DNA of 62,065 nt from CAYQVW01 sp964421245 (GTDB taxonomy: Bacteria; Margulisbacteria; WOR-1; XYC2-FULL-46-14). The translations under genes were made by a program, and so were the position numbers. The notes beneath the pieces are model-generated. The model was not told the origin of the DNA and ran no database searches. It saw only the letters and a program-made list of their open reading frames with translations. Positions 32,847 to 41,031 of this stretch are shown piece after piece. The stretch covers positions 1 to 62,065 of the forward strand of contig CAYQVW010000010.1 in assembly GCA_964421245.1 (NCBI GenBank). The letters are read 5' to 3'. Every line of letters starts with the position of its first letter. Positions within the stretch are counted from its first letter, which is position 1.

Positions 32847-33110
32847 TTAATAAACCAATTCATTGTCTATTTCCAAAGATCTATCATATGGCATTAAGCG
32901 TAGAGCCAATGGTCTTGCATCCAATAGCCTTTGTTGAAAAACCAATATATCAGACAAACGATTTCGTTCTGTCTTCCTTGTGGTATCTCGAGTCAAATCA
33001 CTCAATTTAATTCGTAAAGCTTCCTTCACCGCTACCAAGGCGGGAGGCAGATTCATAAACCTTTCAGCAAAAGAGGGGTAATAAGAAGTGCGACCCCTTT
33101 TATTCCGCAT
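32847..33110 (-). CDS. Hypothetical protein, 87 aa
   Basis: No family recognised. It is Arg/Leu-rich (VAVKEALRIKLSDLTRDTTRKTERNRLSDILVFQQRLLDARPLALRL) and predicted mostly helical, without signal or membrane segments. No clear Shine-Dalgarno. The next ORF diverges from the same short gap, and the two open frames may even overlap, so the start is uncertain. It could be a real small protein or chance. Confidence 0.4.
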   Translation of the reverse strand: MRNKRGRTSYYPSFAERFMNLPPALVAVKEALRIKLSDLTRDTTRKTERNRLSDILVFQQRLLDARPLALRLMPYDRSLEIDNELVY

Positions 33111-33155
33111 ATAAAACTAGCCCTTGATCAAATTCGCCAAACCAATGACGTACCA

Positions 33156-33461
33156 GTGGGACAACACTTAAGAGTACACAACACCCTAGTCCCTCCAAAT
33201 TTATGGAATAAAGTAGCCATGTCCTTTGTTGTGAAAACCAAAGCTGACCAAATTCAAATCTCTGTCTTCTATAAAAGAAGTAAATACATTACAGACACAG
33301 AAATCCAAACACGAGTAGCCAACATATTTAAACAAGTACTATCAAGAATGTTCCCTCAATTAATAATCGACAGAGAAACAGAAATAAACATGGTCAATGA
33401 GGGCGAGGAAGAAAAAGGCTTCATTGGATTTATGGCTATCGTTAACGGAATGGTACGATAA
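33156..33461 (+). CDS. Hypothetical protein, about 101 aa
   Basis: No family recognised. The listed start is a GTG; the frame remains open upstream with protein-like sequence (LALDQIRQTNDVPVGQHLRVHNTLV), so the true start may be further 5', using a non-standard codon. The body looks like a mixed alpha/beta fold. It is convergent with the SUKH gene. I infer that it is coding from its composition only. Confidence 0.45.
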   Translation: MGQHLRVHNTLVPPNLWNKVAMSFVVKTKADQIQISVFYKRSKYITDTEIQTRVANIFKQVLSRMFPQLIIDRETEINMVNEGEEEKGFIGFMAIVNGMVR

Positions 33462-33473
33462 TTTACCAAAGGT

Positions 33474-33932
33474 CTATTTATATCCAAACCACTCAATCTT
33501 CTCTTTTTTCAAAACCTTATCAAGCCAGGCAAGGTACCAACCGGAAAATGATTCATATTGAGAAAAATGGGCCTCTCTTGATTGCATATCGTAGTTAACT
33601 ATTTTACCTCTATCTTTGCCGGTCACAACTAATAAAGAATAATAAGTACAGCCCTGATCACAAATAGTTATTGTCCCCATATATGGGTCTGCAAGCTCAA
33701 AGTCATCGCTTACAGGACCATCTACCGCATCTGCCCACATATCCAAGGGAAGAATCCCGTAAAAAGGCCCTGCCCCACCATTGCCAACCTCAGTCAAGAA
33801 TTGTTTGTACTCATCAGGAAGTTTAACTTTTAAATATTTTTCAAAGAAAGCTAATTCTTCTTTTGGCAAAGGCGGATTAAGTTTAAGTTCAAGTTTTTTT
33901 AGTTTTTCTTTTATTCCTTTTATTTTATCCAT
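33474..33932 (-). CDS. SMI1/KNR4 (SUKH) family protein
   Basis: The 152-aa protein has the SUKH-1 pattern: LPKEELAFFEKYLKVKLPDEYKQFLTEVGNGGAGPFYGILPL, with the conserved LP-x-DY/EYK-x-FL and GNGG-P. Bacterial SUKH proteins are often immunity proteins against nuclease toxins, though many are orphan. No polymorphic toxin is adjacent. A perfect TATAAT (33939-33944) ends six bases before the ATG, so it is probably leaderless. Confidence 0.8.
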   Translation of the reverse strand: MDKIKGIKEKLKKLELKLNPPLPKEELAFFEKYLKVKLPDEYKQFLTEVGNGGAGPFYGILPLDMWADAVDGPVSDDFELADPYMGTITICDQGCTYYSLLVVTGKDRGKIVNYDMQSREAHFSQYESFSGWYLAWLDKVLKKEKIEWFGYK

Positions 33933-33970
33933 ACTTATATTATATCAATTTAAATGGTAGAATAATATTC

Positions 33971-34351
33971 ATGAATAAAAAAATGTTAATGGTTTTTGGA
34001 ATATTGGATCTTATTGTATTACTCAACATAGTTTGGCTACAAGCCACTGCCCCACCACGTTTTATGTTAATCACAACAGTCGACTTTGTCTTTATGGTTT
34101 CTTTGCTTTTTTCTGCAATATTCCTTATTCGACAAAACAGATTAGGTTGTATTATTTCGTATCTTCAATTTCCATTCCGCTTTCTCTTCTATAATCTGTC
34201 TTTCGGATTTTTGCTTTATCTTAACCACTTCATCAATAACTCGGGTTTTTATTCTGCATTACTCATTTTCTGTGTTCTTCTTGAAATCGCGAGGCTAGTT
34301 ATAACAATAATAATTCACAAGCGGTATCTATTAACAATCAAGCAAAACTAA
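33971..34351 (+). CDS. Small membrane protein, four predicted helices
   Basis: The 126-aa protein has hydrophobic segments at about 5-25, 32-52, 62-82 and 93-115. No family recognised. TAGAAT ends seven bases before the ATG with no Shine-Dalgarno, so a leaderless start is likely. It diverges from the SUKH gene across about 40 bases and overlaps the convergent Y1-like gene by 14 bases. Confidence 0.6.
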   Translation: MNKKMLMVFGILDLIVLLNIVWLQATAPPRFMLITTVDFVFMVSLLFSAIFLIRQNRLGCIISYLQFPFRFLFYNLSFGFLLYLNHFINNSGFYSALLIFCVLLEIARLVITIIIHKRYLLTIKQN

Positions 34352-34709
34352 CTTTTTTCTCAACCCGATTGATTATTCTAAGCAGGTCACTCTCTTTTAT
34401 CTCTTCGACAAAATACGATCCACCCCACAGCTTTGGAAAACGCAGACGATCTATTTTAAAATGCCTATAAAATTCATCTGATGAGGCTTCTTTCATTACT
34501 CGGATAAAATAATCAACGTGATGTCGGCTGTCACAAGACATAAATAAATGAACCTGATCTGACAAAATTTTACAATTTAATAACTTAAAACCTTCTCTTG
34601 ATGCAGTTTTATCAAAGACCGAAAATAAAAATGATAAAACCTTCTGATCTTGCAATACTCCCCTACTCTTGTAGGTCTTAAATACAGCATGAAAAAATGT
34701 CTTTTCCAT
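34338..34709 (-). CDS. Y1 transposase-like protein with a degenerate HUH motif
   Basis: The protein aligns with the Y1/TnpA_REP fold, but the HUH site reads DQVHLFMS (D51-Q52-V53-H54), where active members have an H-x-H such as DHVHL or NHLH. One metal-binding His is therefore Gln. The later GGSYFVEEI segment could supply the Tyr. I start at MEKTFFHAVF since TATAAT ends seven bases before it; an in-frame Met nine codons earlier is possible. It may be a domesticated or dead nuclease. No REP copies are seen beside it. Confidence 0.7.
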   Translation of the reverse strand: MEKTFFHAVFKTYKSRGVLQDQKVLSFLFSVFDKTASREGFKLLNCKILSDQVHLFMSCDSRHHVDYFIRVMKEASSDEFYRHFKIDRLRFPKLWGGSYFVEEIKESDLLRIINRVEKKVSFA

Positions 34710-34771
34710 AATTATAATTATACCACTAAAACGCATGAAATTATCTAAAAAAGCAGCGGATAAATAACTGT

Positions 34772-35593
34772 ATGGCAGTAAAATTAGTTATTAAACCAGA
34801 CGCCAACATTCCCACAAGAATCTGCCCAAAAATACTTGATAGATTCGGACTAACTGGGATTGAGGTTCGTATGTTAGGCAAAATAGCAGCCCCACAACAA
34901 GAGGCAGCCTTTGCAGCCCTAACAAGACAATATCCTGATAAAGTAAGAAGAACAGGTCTGGGACCAAAAATATTATTTAAAAACGAAACAATTACAAAAA
35001 CAAAACTGACGGCATTACACATCGTCTCATCACAAAAAGAAGAAAAAGATGGCAAAGTAACCGACTCCTCCGGTACTCTTCTATTTTTAAATAGTTCCAG
35101 CGGACATTGGATAGCGTTGCAACAAAGAGAAGCTTTTCAACCATTTCCAGAAGAGACAGACACAGAAAAGGTTGAAGCAAATTTGCGTGTAGTACCTTTT
35201 GATGGAGTAGTTTCAGAAATTATTTTTACTTTTGGAGATGGAACAGATTCCCTTTGGGTTCAGAATTGTTTTTTGCATGGACAGCCACATTTAATACAAA
35301 GTTATATTAGACCATTTCCTGATCTTTCAGGCAGAAGGTTTAAAGATATCTTTTCGCAAAAAATAGAATCCCGTTTCAATACCCATCCATCACCCACCCG
35401 ATGGCAACCAGTACGACCAGAATACACCCGAAGCATAGATGGTTCCATGATTCATGTAGAGAATGGAGTCGTTGAAGATATTTGTTTTAGAACAAGGCAT
35501 CGATATTTAACATTTCTAGATCTGTGGCTAATGGAAAATCATCCACGTATCTCAAAGGTAGAAAGAGATCTTTTGGTCGGAGGAAATTGGTAA
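34772..35593 (+). CDS. Hypothetical protein, 273 aa
   Basis: No family recognised. The sequence looks globular, with no signal peptide. Notable stretches are LLFLNSSSGHWIALQQREAFQPF and FTFGDGTDSLWVQNCFLHGQPHLIQSY, both aromatic- and His-rich. There is no Shine-Dalgarno; an ATAAAT sequence lies six bases before the ATG, which may be a leaderless -10. A metallophosphoesterase starts 15 bases after the stop on the same strand, so the two may act together. Confidence 0.5.
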   Translation: MAVKLVIKPDANIPTRICPKILDRFGLTGIEVRMLGKIAAPQQEAAFAALTRQYPDKVRRTGLGPKILFKNETITKTKLTALHIVSSQKEEKDGKVTDSSGTLLFLNSSSGHWIALQQREAFQPFPEETDTEKVEANLRVVPFDGVVSEIIFTFGDGTDSLWVQNCFLHGQPHLIQSYIRPFPDLSGRRFKDIFSQKIESRFNTHPSPTRWQPVRPEYTRSIDGSMIHVENGVVEDICFRTRHRYLTFLDLWLMENHPRISKVERDLLVGGNW

Positions 35594-35608
35594 ACGGATG
35601 AAAACCCT

Positions 35609-36409
35609 ATGATAATACATCCAGCCAGCAAAAGAGTAACATCTAAAAACTTAAAAATTGGAGTATTTTCTGACGTCCACGCTAATCTTCCAGCCTTATT
35701 AGCTGTTCTTGATTTTTTATTGCATGAACAAGGAGTTGATTTTCTAGTCTGTGCCGGAGATGTAGTTGGATACGGACCCTATCCTAACGAATGTTGTAAC
35801 GCCTTAATGCTTAACAATGTTGAAACCATTATGGGAAATCATGAAAAAATAACAAGGGATCAAGACCTTCTTCTTTTTGATGGAGAAGACCCTCTCCCAT
35901 CTTCAACCACTCGGCTAGATATTCCCAGAGTTACCTTTTGGACCTACCAACAATTAAACCCCGAAAACCAGGACTATTTATTTAATCTCCCAGGCTCCAG
36001 AGTGTTTTCTCAATTAGGATTTGAAACACACCATTCCTATCCAGAGAATCACTATATTGTTGCAACTGGCTTAGCAAGAGATCTTTTTGATCATATGCAA
36101 ACTCGCCTTGCATTTATCGGACATACACATGAACCAGTACTATGGTATTTTGAAGATGGACTATTACTCAGGAAGATAATGATAAGCGGAAAAAGAGTAG
36201 ATATTAGTAAATATGCAAAAGCTGCCCTAAATGTTGGCTCTGTCGGTCAGCCAAGAGATTCCGACCCTCGAGCCGCCTGTGCAGTATATGAACATCCAGG
36301 TTATGTAACCCTCCATAGAGTTGCCTATGATATTGAACAGACACAAACGGAGATGAAGAGATTACAATTCCCTGAATATTTTATTGATAGATTGAGCAGA
36401 GGGATCTAA
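35609..36409 (+). CDS. Calcineurin-like metallophosphoesterase (YfcE/MJ0936 type)
   Basis: The five metallophosphoesterase motifs are present: GVFSDVHANLPAL (D-x-H), CAGDVVGYGPYP (GD), MGNHE, and the C-terminal FIGHTHEP, with LNVGSVGQPRD typical of the YfcE/MJ0936 group. It is expected to bind two divalent metals and hydrolyse a phosphodiester or nucleotide, substrate unknown. 266 aa. It follows an unknown gene by 15 bases and overlaps the convergent mogA by four bases. Confidence 0.85.
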   Translation: MIIHPASKRVTSKNLKIGVFSDVHANLPALLAVLDFLLHEQGVDFLVCAGDVVGYGPYPNECCNALMLNNVETIMGNHEKITRDQDLLLFDGEDPLPSSTTRLDIPRVTFWTYQQLNPENQDYLFNLPGSRVFSQLGFETHHSYPENHYIVATGLARDLFDHMQTRLAFIGHTHEPVLWYFEDGLLLRKIMISGKRVDISKYAKAALNVGSVGQPRDSDPRAACAVYEHPGYVTLHRVAYDIEQTQTEMKRLQFPEYFIDRLSRGI

Positions 36410-36882
36410 GCTCCACACTCCGCACTCCCTTTATCCAAAACCTCTAATGCGTGCGGAATAACAGGAAGAACAAATCCGAAACATTCTTTGACTGCTTTGG
36501 GACTGCCAGGGAGATTAATGATTAAACTTTTACCACGTGAACCAGCAATAGCACGAGAGAGCATCGCTCGATCTTTTATTTTATAAGACTCGGAACGGAC
36601 AACTTCTGCAATTCCTGGAATTTCACGATCAATTACAGCTTTGGTCGCCTCTGGCGTAACATCTCGTGGAGAGAGACCGGTTCCGCCAGTTGTTAAAACA
36701 AGATCACACTTTTTATCATCAACAAACTCTTTAATCTTAGCGGAAATTTCTTTTATTTCATCAGGAACAATAGTATATTCATAAGCCTCAGCCTTAACAA
36801 TTTTTTTTATAGCCGGACCGCTTAAATCTTCCCTCTCACCTTTTGATCCTTTATCTGAAACAGTTATTATTCCAATTCTCAT
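36406..36882 (-). CDS. mog: MoaB/Mog-family molybdopterin adenylyltransferase
   Basis: The enzyme adenylylates molybdopterin ahead of metal insertion by MoeA. The fold is marked by GIITVSDKGSKGEREDLSGPAI, TTGGTGLSPRDVTPEAT and the late NLPGSPKAVKE. 158 aa suits MoaB/Mog single-domain proteins. It is the last gene of a five-gene overlapping run moeA-moaA-moaC-MOSC-mog; the four-base overlap with the MOSC gene indicates coupling. Confidence 0.92.
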   Translation of the reverse strand: MRIGIITVSDKGSKGEREDLSGPAIKKIVKAEAYEYTIVPDEIKEISAKIKEFVDDKKCDLVLTTGGTGLSPRDVTPEATKAVIDREIPGIAEVVRSESYKIKDRAMLSRAIAGSRGKSLIINLPGSPKAVKECFGFVLPVIPHALEVLDKGSAECGA

Positions 36883-37301
36883 AAAATAATCTCATCTCCT
36901 GCTTTTATAATTCCACCCTTAATAACTTTAGCAAAAACACCTTCACGCGGCATGATACAATCACCGGTTTTATAAAATATTTCGCAGCGCTTTGGACATT
37001 CTTTACCGATTTTAGAGATTTCAAGTTCGGTCTCCCCTATTTTTATCTTCTGTCCAATCGAGAGAGAAATTAATTCAATTCCTTCTGTCACTATATTCTC
37101 TCCAAAGGCGCCGGGAATTAAGGTTAGTCCTTTTTCTCGCATCTTTTGAATACTCTCTTCCGCTAAAAGACTAACCTGCCGCTCCCCACCCTTAGCATGG
37201 AAGTCCCCTTCAACACCAAGATTCTCTATTAAATTGATACTTGTGACTTGTGACTTCTGCCCTTTGACTTTACTTATACAGGTTGCTTTAACTTTTGACA
37301 T
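36879..37301 (-). CDS. MOSC-domain protein
   Basis: MOSC domains bind molybdenum-cofactor sulfur or act as carriers. The GAFGENIVTEGI segment and KECPKRCEIFYKTGDCIMPREGVFAKV near the C-terminus are characteristic, with the conserved Cys in GDCIM. At 140 aa it is a stand-alone MOSC, often found in Moco operons. Residues 12-20 (KVKGQKSQVT) are encoded by a heptanucleotide repeat. It overlaps moaC by 28 bases and mog by four. Confidence 0.88.
   Translation of the reverse strand: MSKVKATCISKVKGQKSQVTSINLIENLGVEGDFHAKGGERQVSLLAEESIQKMREKGLTLIPGAFGENIVTEGIELISLSIGQKIKIGETELEISKIGKECPKRCEIFYKTGDCIMPREGVFAKVIKGGIIKAGDEIIL
37241..37268. repeat. Heptanucleotide repeat (TTGTGAC type) within the MOSC gene
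   Basis: Four 7-base units: TTGTGAC, TTGTGAC, TTCTGCC, CTTTGAC. It encodes KVKGQKSQVTS on the minus strand. Unit length matches the other arrays, but the sequence forms a third subfamily. Confidence 0.65.
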
Positions 37302-37732
37302 AATTTAATCTCCCCTATCTCCATCTCCTTATCAACCGCCTTACACATATCATAAACAGTTAAAAGTGCGACTGAAACCGCGGTTAAAGCCTCCATTTCA
37401 ACTCCTGTCTTTCCTGCACACTCTACTTTGGAAGTTACATCAATTTGATTGTGAATTATTTCACAATCAACTTCAATATTATTTAATAATAATGGATGAC
37501 AGAGCGGGATCAAATCGCTAGCCCTTTTCACTGCCTGTATTCCAGCAATCTTTGCAACAGTCAAAACATCGCCTTTCTTCATCTTATTATCTTTAATCAA
37601 CTTGATAGTCTCCTTAGCTAGAAAAATCGAGCCTTTGGCGATTGCTGTTCGTTTAGAATCCGGCTTATGACCAACATCTACCATCTTGGCCTTACCTTTT
37701 TTATCTACGTGACTGAATTTATTATCCACCAA
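37274..37732 (-). CDS. moaC: Cyclic pyranopterin monophosphate synthase MoaC
   Basis: MoaC completes cPMP formation after MoaA. The core segments are ARGxIxL-like AKGSIFLAKETIKLI, LIPLCHPLLL and GKTGVEMEALTAVSVALLTVYDMCKA with the catalytic Lys and Glu/Asp. Full length at 152 aa. It overlaps moaA by 11 bases. A 26-base palindrome of the TTGTGAA-N4-TTCACAA type lies inside the gene (37445-37470), encoding EIIHNQID without altering length relative to relatives. Confidence 0.95.
   Translation of the reverse strand: MVDNKFSHVDKKGKAKMVDVGHKPDSKRTAIAKGSIFLAKETIKLIKDNKMKKGDVLTVAKIAGIQAVKRASDLIPLCHPLLLNNIEVDCEIIHNQIDVTSKVECAGKTGVEMEALTAVSVALLTVYDMCKAVDKEMEIGEIKLCQKLKQPV
37445..37470. promoter_or_regulatory. 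TTGTGAA-N4-TTCACAA palindrome inside moaC
   Basis: Arms TTGATTGTGAA and TTCACAATCAA with a 4-base TTAT centre. The 18-base core is an exact match to the Rex-type operator form. Its intragenic position could silence or pause the distal genes, or be chance. Confidence 0.45.
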
Positions 37733-38522
37733 TTTGCACCATCTCCCTTTTTAAAGATTTATCACCCTTCTCTGGTTTACTACAAATCACTTGCTTAAAA
37801 GCCTTTTTGATTCCAGCTTTGCGCACATCTACCTCATAATCAGAAAAGAGACAGGAACGAAGTTTACCATCTGCAGTTAAACGAACTCGATTACAAATAG
37901 AACAATTACCCCCCTCTCCCCCTTCTACCCCATAATAATCTCCACTCTTTAAATCCATCTTTTTAACAAAACGCACTTTTAAATTATTTTCTTTGGCGAA
38001 CTTTCTAAAATCGTCCTTCTCATCATCATTAAACCCATCAACTATTACAGCATTAAGTTTAGTTTTCTCAAAGCCAGCTACTTGAACTGCTTTTATTCCC
38101 TCAAGAACTTGGTCTAAATCCCCACCACGTGAAATAGTTTTATATCTCTCTGGCTGCAGAGAATCAAGACTGATATTCAAACGAGTTAAGCCAGCTTCTT
38201 TTAACTGTTTTGCATACTTAGGCAACAAAAGACCATTGGTTGTCATGGCTAAAGTTTTAACTCCATCTATCCTTGCCAACCTTTTAATCAAATCAATAAT
38301 TCCCTTTCGAACTAACGGTTCTCCACCAGTTAAACGGAATTTATAAAACCCAAGAGAAACAGCAACCTTAACAATCTCTTCTATCTCTTCAAAGCTCAAT
38401 ATCTCTTCATGTTTTTTAAGCTTGATCCCTTCTTCCGGCATACAATAAGTACAACGCAAATTACAAAGATCGGTTACCGCAATTCTTAAATAATAAATAT
38501 CTCGATTATATTTGTCGAGCAT
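37722..38522 (-). CDS. moaA: GTP 3',8-cyclase MoaA, compact form
   Basis: MoaA is the radical SAM enzyme for the first Moco step. The N-terminal cluster is C20-x3-C24-x2-C27, and the C-terminal cluster CSIC-x13-C is present, as is the terminal GG (QIGG) needed for activity. At 266 aa it is about 60 residues shorter than usual: the segment between RFVKKMD and the C-terminal cluster, normally including GFISPVSHPFC, is reduced to a short Gly-rich linker. It overlaps moeA (17 bases) and moaC (11 bases). Confidence 0.92.
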   Translation of the reverse strand: MLDKYNRDIYYLRIAVTDLCNLRCTYCMPEEGIKLKKHEEILSFEEIEEIVKVAVSLGFYKFRLTGGEPLVRKGIIDLIKRLARIDGVKTLAMTTNGLLLPKYAKQLKEAGLTRLNISLDSLQPERYKTISRGGDLDQVLEGIKAVQVAGFEKTKLNAVIVDGFNDDEKDDFRKFAKENNLKVRFVKKMDLKSGDYYGVEGGEGGNCSICNRVRLTADGKLRSCLFSDYEVDVRKAGIKKAFKQVICSKPEKGDKSLKREMVQIGG

Positions 38523-39678
38523 AGACCTTGGTCCCCTTTTTAATAAATGTTCTGCCAGATGGCACCTGCATGATTCCAGTCGCCAAAGTTATTGCCTGCA
38601 TATGAGCAGAACCATGAAATTTTATCGGATAGGCTCCACCATTATTTATAACTACTGGAAAATACTGTTCACGAGCAGCACTTCTGCGTTTAAAATCAGA
38701 AAGCAATCTATATTCTTTAAGCATATTCTTCTTAGGCTGATTAACTAATCGATCAATAAAAGGCCTAACAAAAAGTTCAAAGATAACTAAAACAGAAACG
38801 GGATTTCCCGGAAGACCAAAAACAAATTTATTCCTTTTAACACCAAAAGTAGTCGGTTTACCCGGTTTAACCGCAACTTTATTAAAAATTATTTTTACTC
38901 CACATTTCTTTAGTACATCTTCAACAAAATCATAATCACCAACCGAGACTCCTCCGCTTAAAATAAGAATATCTACCTCTTTTAAACCCTTTCTAATTAA
39001 TTTTTCAGTAGCTTTGAAGTTGTCCTTGGCAATTCCAAGATATTTGGCATCAATACCTAATCTTTTTAACTGCAAAATAAGCATAGAGGCATTGCTATTT
39101 CGAATCTGCCCTGGTTTTGGTTTCTTCACGGGTTCAACTAATTCTGAACCAGTAGAAATAACTGCAACCTTTGGCTGACAATAGACTTTTACCTTAGTTT
39201 TCCCTACTGTAGCCAACATTGCTGCTTCCTGAGGACGGATTTTGGTACCCTTCTTTAGTATTAGTTGGCCTTTCTTAACATCTTCAGCTTTTAGGGAAAC
39301 ATTGCTCTTTTTCTCGAAAGCCGTAAGCCGTAAGCTGTTAGCTGTAAGCAGATTTGTATTCTCAACTTTGATCACTTTGTCTGCACCAAAAGGAAGCATT
39401 GCTCCAGTCATAATCCTAGAACACTCTCCAAACTTAATTTTCTTCTTCGGAACATAACCAGCTGGAATATCTTCTATAATTTTAAAAACCTTTGACGGAT
39501 CTTTTAAATTAATCGCAAAACCATCCATAGCAGAACGATTAAAAGGAGGCATATTTACATCGGAATAGATATTCTCGGCTAAAACCCGACCAAGAGTTTC
39601 TGGAAGATAAATCTTCTCGACCCCTAGCGATTTAGCGTGTTTCAAAACTATTTTTAGTGCTTTAGATGGTTTGATCAT
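38506..39678 (-). CDS. moeA: Molybdopterin molybdenumtransferase MoeA
   Basis: MoeA inserts molybdate or tungstate into adenylylated molybdopterin. Domains follow the family order: N-terminal NMPPFNRSAMDGFA, the MoCF-like domain with STGSELVEP and SGGVSVGDYDFV, then VFGLPGNPVSVLV, and a C-terminal barrel. 390 aa is normal. It heads the Moco operon. Residues around 112-122 (NLLTANSLRLT) are encoded by a heptanucleotide repeat. With tupABC nearby, the metal inserted may be tungsten. Confidence 0.94.
   Translation of the reverse strand: MIKPSKALKIVLKHAKSLGVEKIYLPETLGRVLAENIYSDVNMPPFNRSAMDGFAINLKDPSKVFKIIEDIPAGYVPKKKIKFGECSRIMTGAMLPFGADKVIKVENTNLLTANSLRLTAFEKKSNVSLKAEDVKKGQLILKKGTKIRPQEAAMLATVGKTKVKVYCQPKVAVISTGSELVEPVKKPKPGQIRNSNASMLILQLKRLGIDAKYLGIAKDNFKATEKLIRKGLKEVDILILSGGVSVGDYDFVEDVLKKCGVKIIFNKVAVKPGKPTTFGVKRNKFVFGLPGNPVSVLVIFELFVRPFIDRLVNQPKKNMLKEYRLLSDFKRRSAAREQYFPVVINNGGAYPIKFHGSAHMQAITLATGIMQVPSGRTFIKKGTKVYARQI
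39321..39348. repeat. Heptanucleotide repeat (YYGTNAG type) within moeA
   Basis: Four 7-base units: CCGTAAG, CCGTAAG, CTGTTAG, CTGTAAG. On the minus strand it encodes LLTANSLRLTA. It is of the same type as arrays in pyrK, the radical SAM gene and beside tRNA-Sec. Confidence 0.75.
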
Positions 39679-39721
39679 GCCCTCACCCTGTCATATCTTC
39701 TCATCATTCTTACTCCTTCAT

Positions 39722-39787
39722 CCCTCTCCCAAAAGGAGAGGGAAACAACCCTCTCAAAAAGTACTTCCCTCTCCCCCTGGGAGAGGG
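39722..39787. repeat. CCCTCTCC/GGAGAGGG hairpin repeats, two copies
   Basis: Two hairpins occupy the gap upstream of moeA: CCCTCTCC with GGAGAGGG (39722-39742) and CCCTCTCCC with GGGAGAGGG (39767-39787). The second shares ACTTCCCTCTCC with the copy at 7.54 kb. They could also act as terminators for the gene at 39791. Confidence 0.7.
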
Positions 39788-39790
39788 CTC

Positions 39791-40159
39791 TTATTTCTCA
39801 ACCATATAAGCAAAACCTATCGTTATTGTCGGAATAATCAGATAGGTTAAACCTATATCCATCATGTAATTTGCAAAAGACATCTTCATTGGTCCCTGCA
39901 TAAACAATAATAAATCTATGCCAATATTAATAGCTAGCCACAATAAACCAAGCAGTGCCCCTTCTTTAATTGTATTGGCCCCAGTTTTTTTAAAATATTG
40001 GATAGAAAACCAGACAGCCGCCATGGTCACAACTACTGCCATGATCGATTCAAACAAGGCTGGCACAGAACTTTTGAATGGAAAGACAAAAAAGGAAATC
40101 ACAAACGGAACCAACCAGACTAGAAAACCATAAAGAAACACTTTTTTAAATGATTTCAT
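39791..40159 (-). CDS. Small membrane protein, four helices
   Basis: The 122-aa protein has hydrophobic segments at about 7-27, 33-55, 66-86 and 98-118. No family assigned with confidence. It follows the MerR-type regulator by 13 bases on the same strand, so it may be regulated with it, perhaps as a permease-like or resistance component. A Shine-Dalgarno (GGAGGGAAG) precedes the ATG. Confidence 0.6.
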   Translation of the reverse strand: MKSFKKVFLYGFLVWLVPFVISFFVFPFKSSVPALFESIMAVVVTMAAVWFSIQYFKKTGANTIKEGALLGLLWLAINIGIDLLLFMQGPMKMSFANYMMDIGLTYLIIPTITIGFAYMVEK

Positions 40160-40172
40160 TATCTTCCCTCCT

Positions 40173-40967
40173 TTAAATTAAAAATTGAATCTCAGTAATA
40201 TACTTTTTAGGATTCTTAAATATAAAACCCGGACCCTTAAGATATACTTCCCTTGATGGGATAGTAGGCTTTATCTTTTTATTGCTCATATAATCAATAA
40301 TTTTCTTATAGCTAGTCCCTATATTTTCATAGGGCCCCTTATGAATTAAAGTAATAGCGCGACCACCTTTTAACTCTCTGACCTTAATGCCCTCCTTATC
40401 TATTTTAGCCTTAATCGGCATTGCGGCCTCAAAGGTTGCCCCTTCCTCTTTATATTCATTATCATAATAAAGTGCCAGGGCCGGTCCACAGATATTTACG
40501 TTACAAGCCCGGCCAAGCTTTCCAAATAACGGACCTATTTCCTTATAGCGTCCCTGATATCGAATATAAGCAATCAATATATCAGGAATATCTTTTTCCT
40601 GAACGGTTAAGTCAATATTATTCATAGCTGCCCCCTTTTTCTCATTAACAATTTTTCCCAGCCTTTTTATCTTTGCTGTATAGTTTTCTATTTCTTTGCT
40701 CAACTTTTCCTTTTGAGTATCAAGAAACTTTTTTAGATCTTTCCCCTCTTTAATTCTTTCGATTATTTCCCTGATCTGTTTTAGTGAAAAATCGACCTCT
40801 TTTAATTCGGCAATCATGATCGCGGTTTCAATTTGATTTTCAGAATAAAAGCGATAATTATTAATCTCATCAATTTTATCCGGGATTAGCAAATCAATTT
40901 CATGATAATGCCTTAAGGCTTTTGCCGTAATTCCCGTTATTCTTGAAAAATCTCCAATTGAATACAT
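40173..40967 (-). CDS. MerR-family regulator with GyrI-like effector domain
   Basis: An N-terminal MerR winged HTH (YSIGDFSRITGITAKALRHYHEIDLLIPDKID, 2-33) is followed by a dimerisation coiled coil (about 75-112) and a C-terminal GyrI-like domain (about 120-264) of the type that binds small hydrophobic ligands in BmrR/BltR proteins. It probably regulates the adjacent small membrane proteins. GAGGAGGT precedes the ATG. The inducer is unknown. Confidence 0.87.
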   Translation of the reverse strand: MYSIGDFSRITGITAKALRHYHEIDLLIPDKIDEINNYRFYSENQIETAIMIAELKEVDFSLKQIREIIERIKEGKDLKKFLDTQKEKLSKEIENYTAKIKRLGKIVNEKKGAAMNNIDLTVQEKDIPDILIAYIRYQGRYKEIGPLFGKLGRACNVNICGPALALYYDNEYKEEGATFEAAMPIKAKIDKEGIKVRELKGGRAITLIHKGPYENIGTSYKKIIDYMSNKKIKPTIPSREVYLKGPGFIFKNPKKYITEIQFLI

Positions 40968-41031
40968 TCTCTACCTCCTCAATCTAACCATAGGCCTTCC
41001 TGTAAGGGGAAGGTCAAGAGGTGATTTTAGA

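Noticed and set aside
39679..39790. A Moco riboswitch upstream of moeA
   Set aside because: The gap is filled by CCCTCTCC-type hairpin repeats and shows none of the conserved segments seen before tupA.
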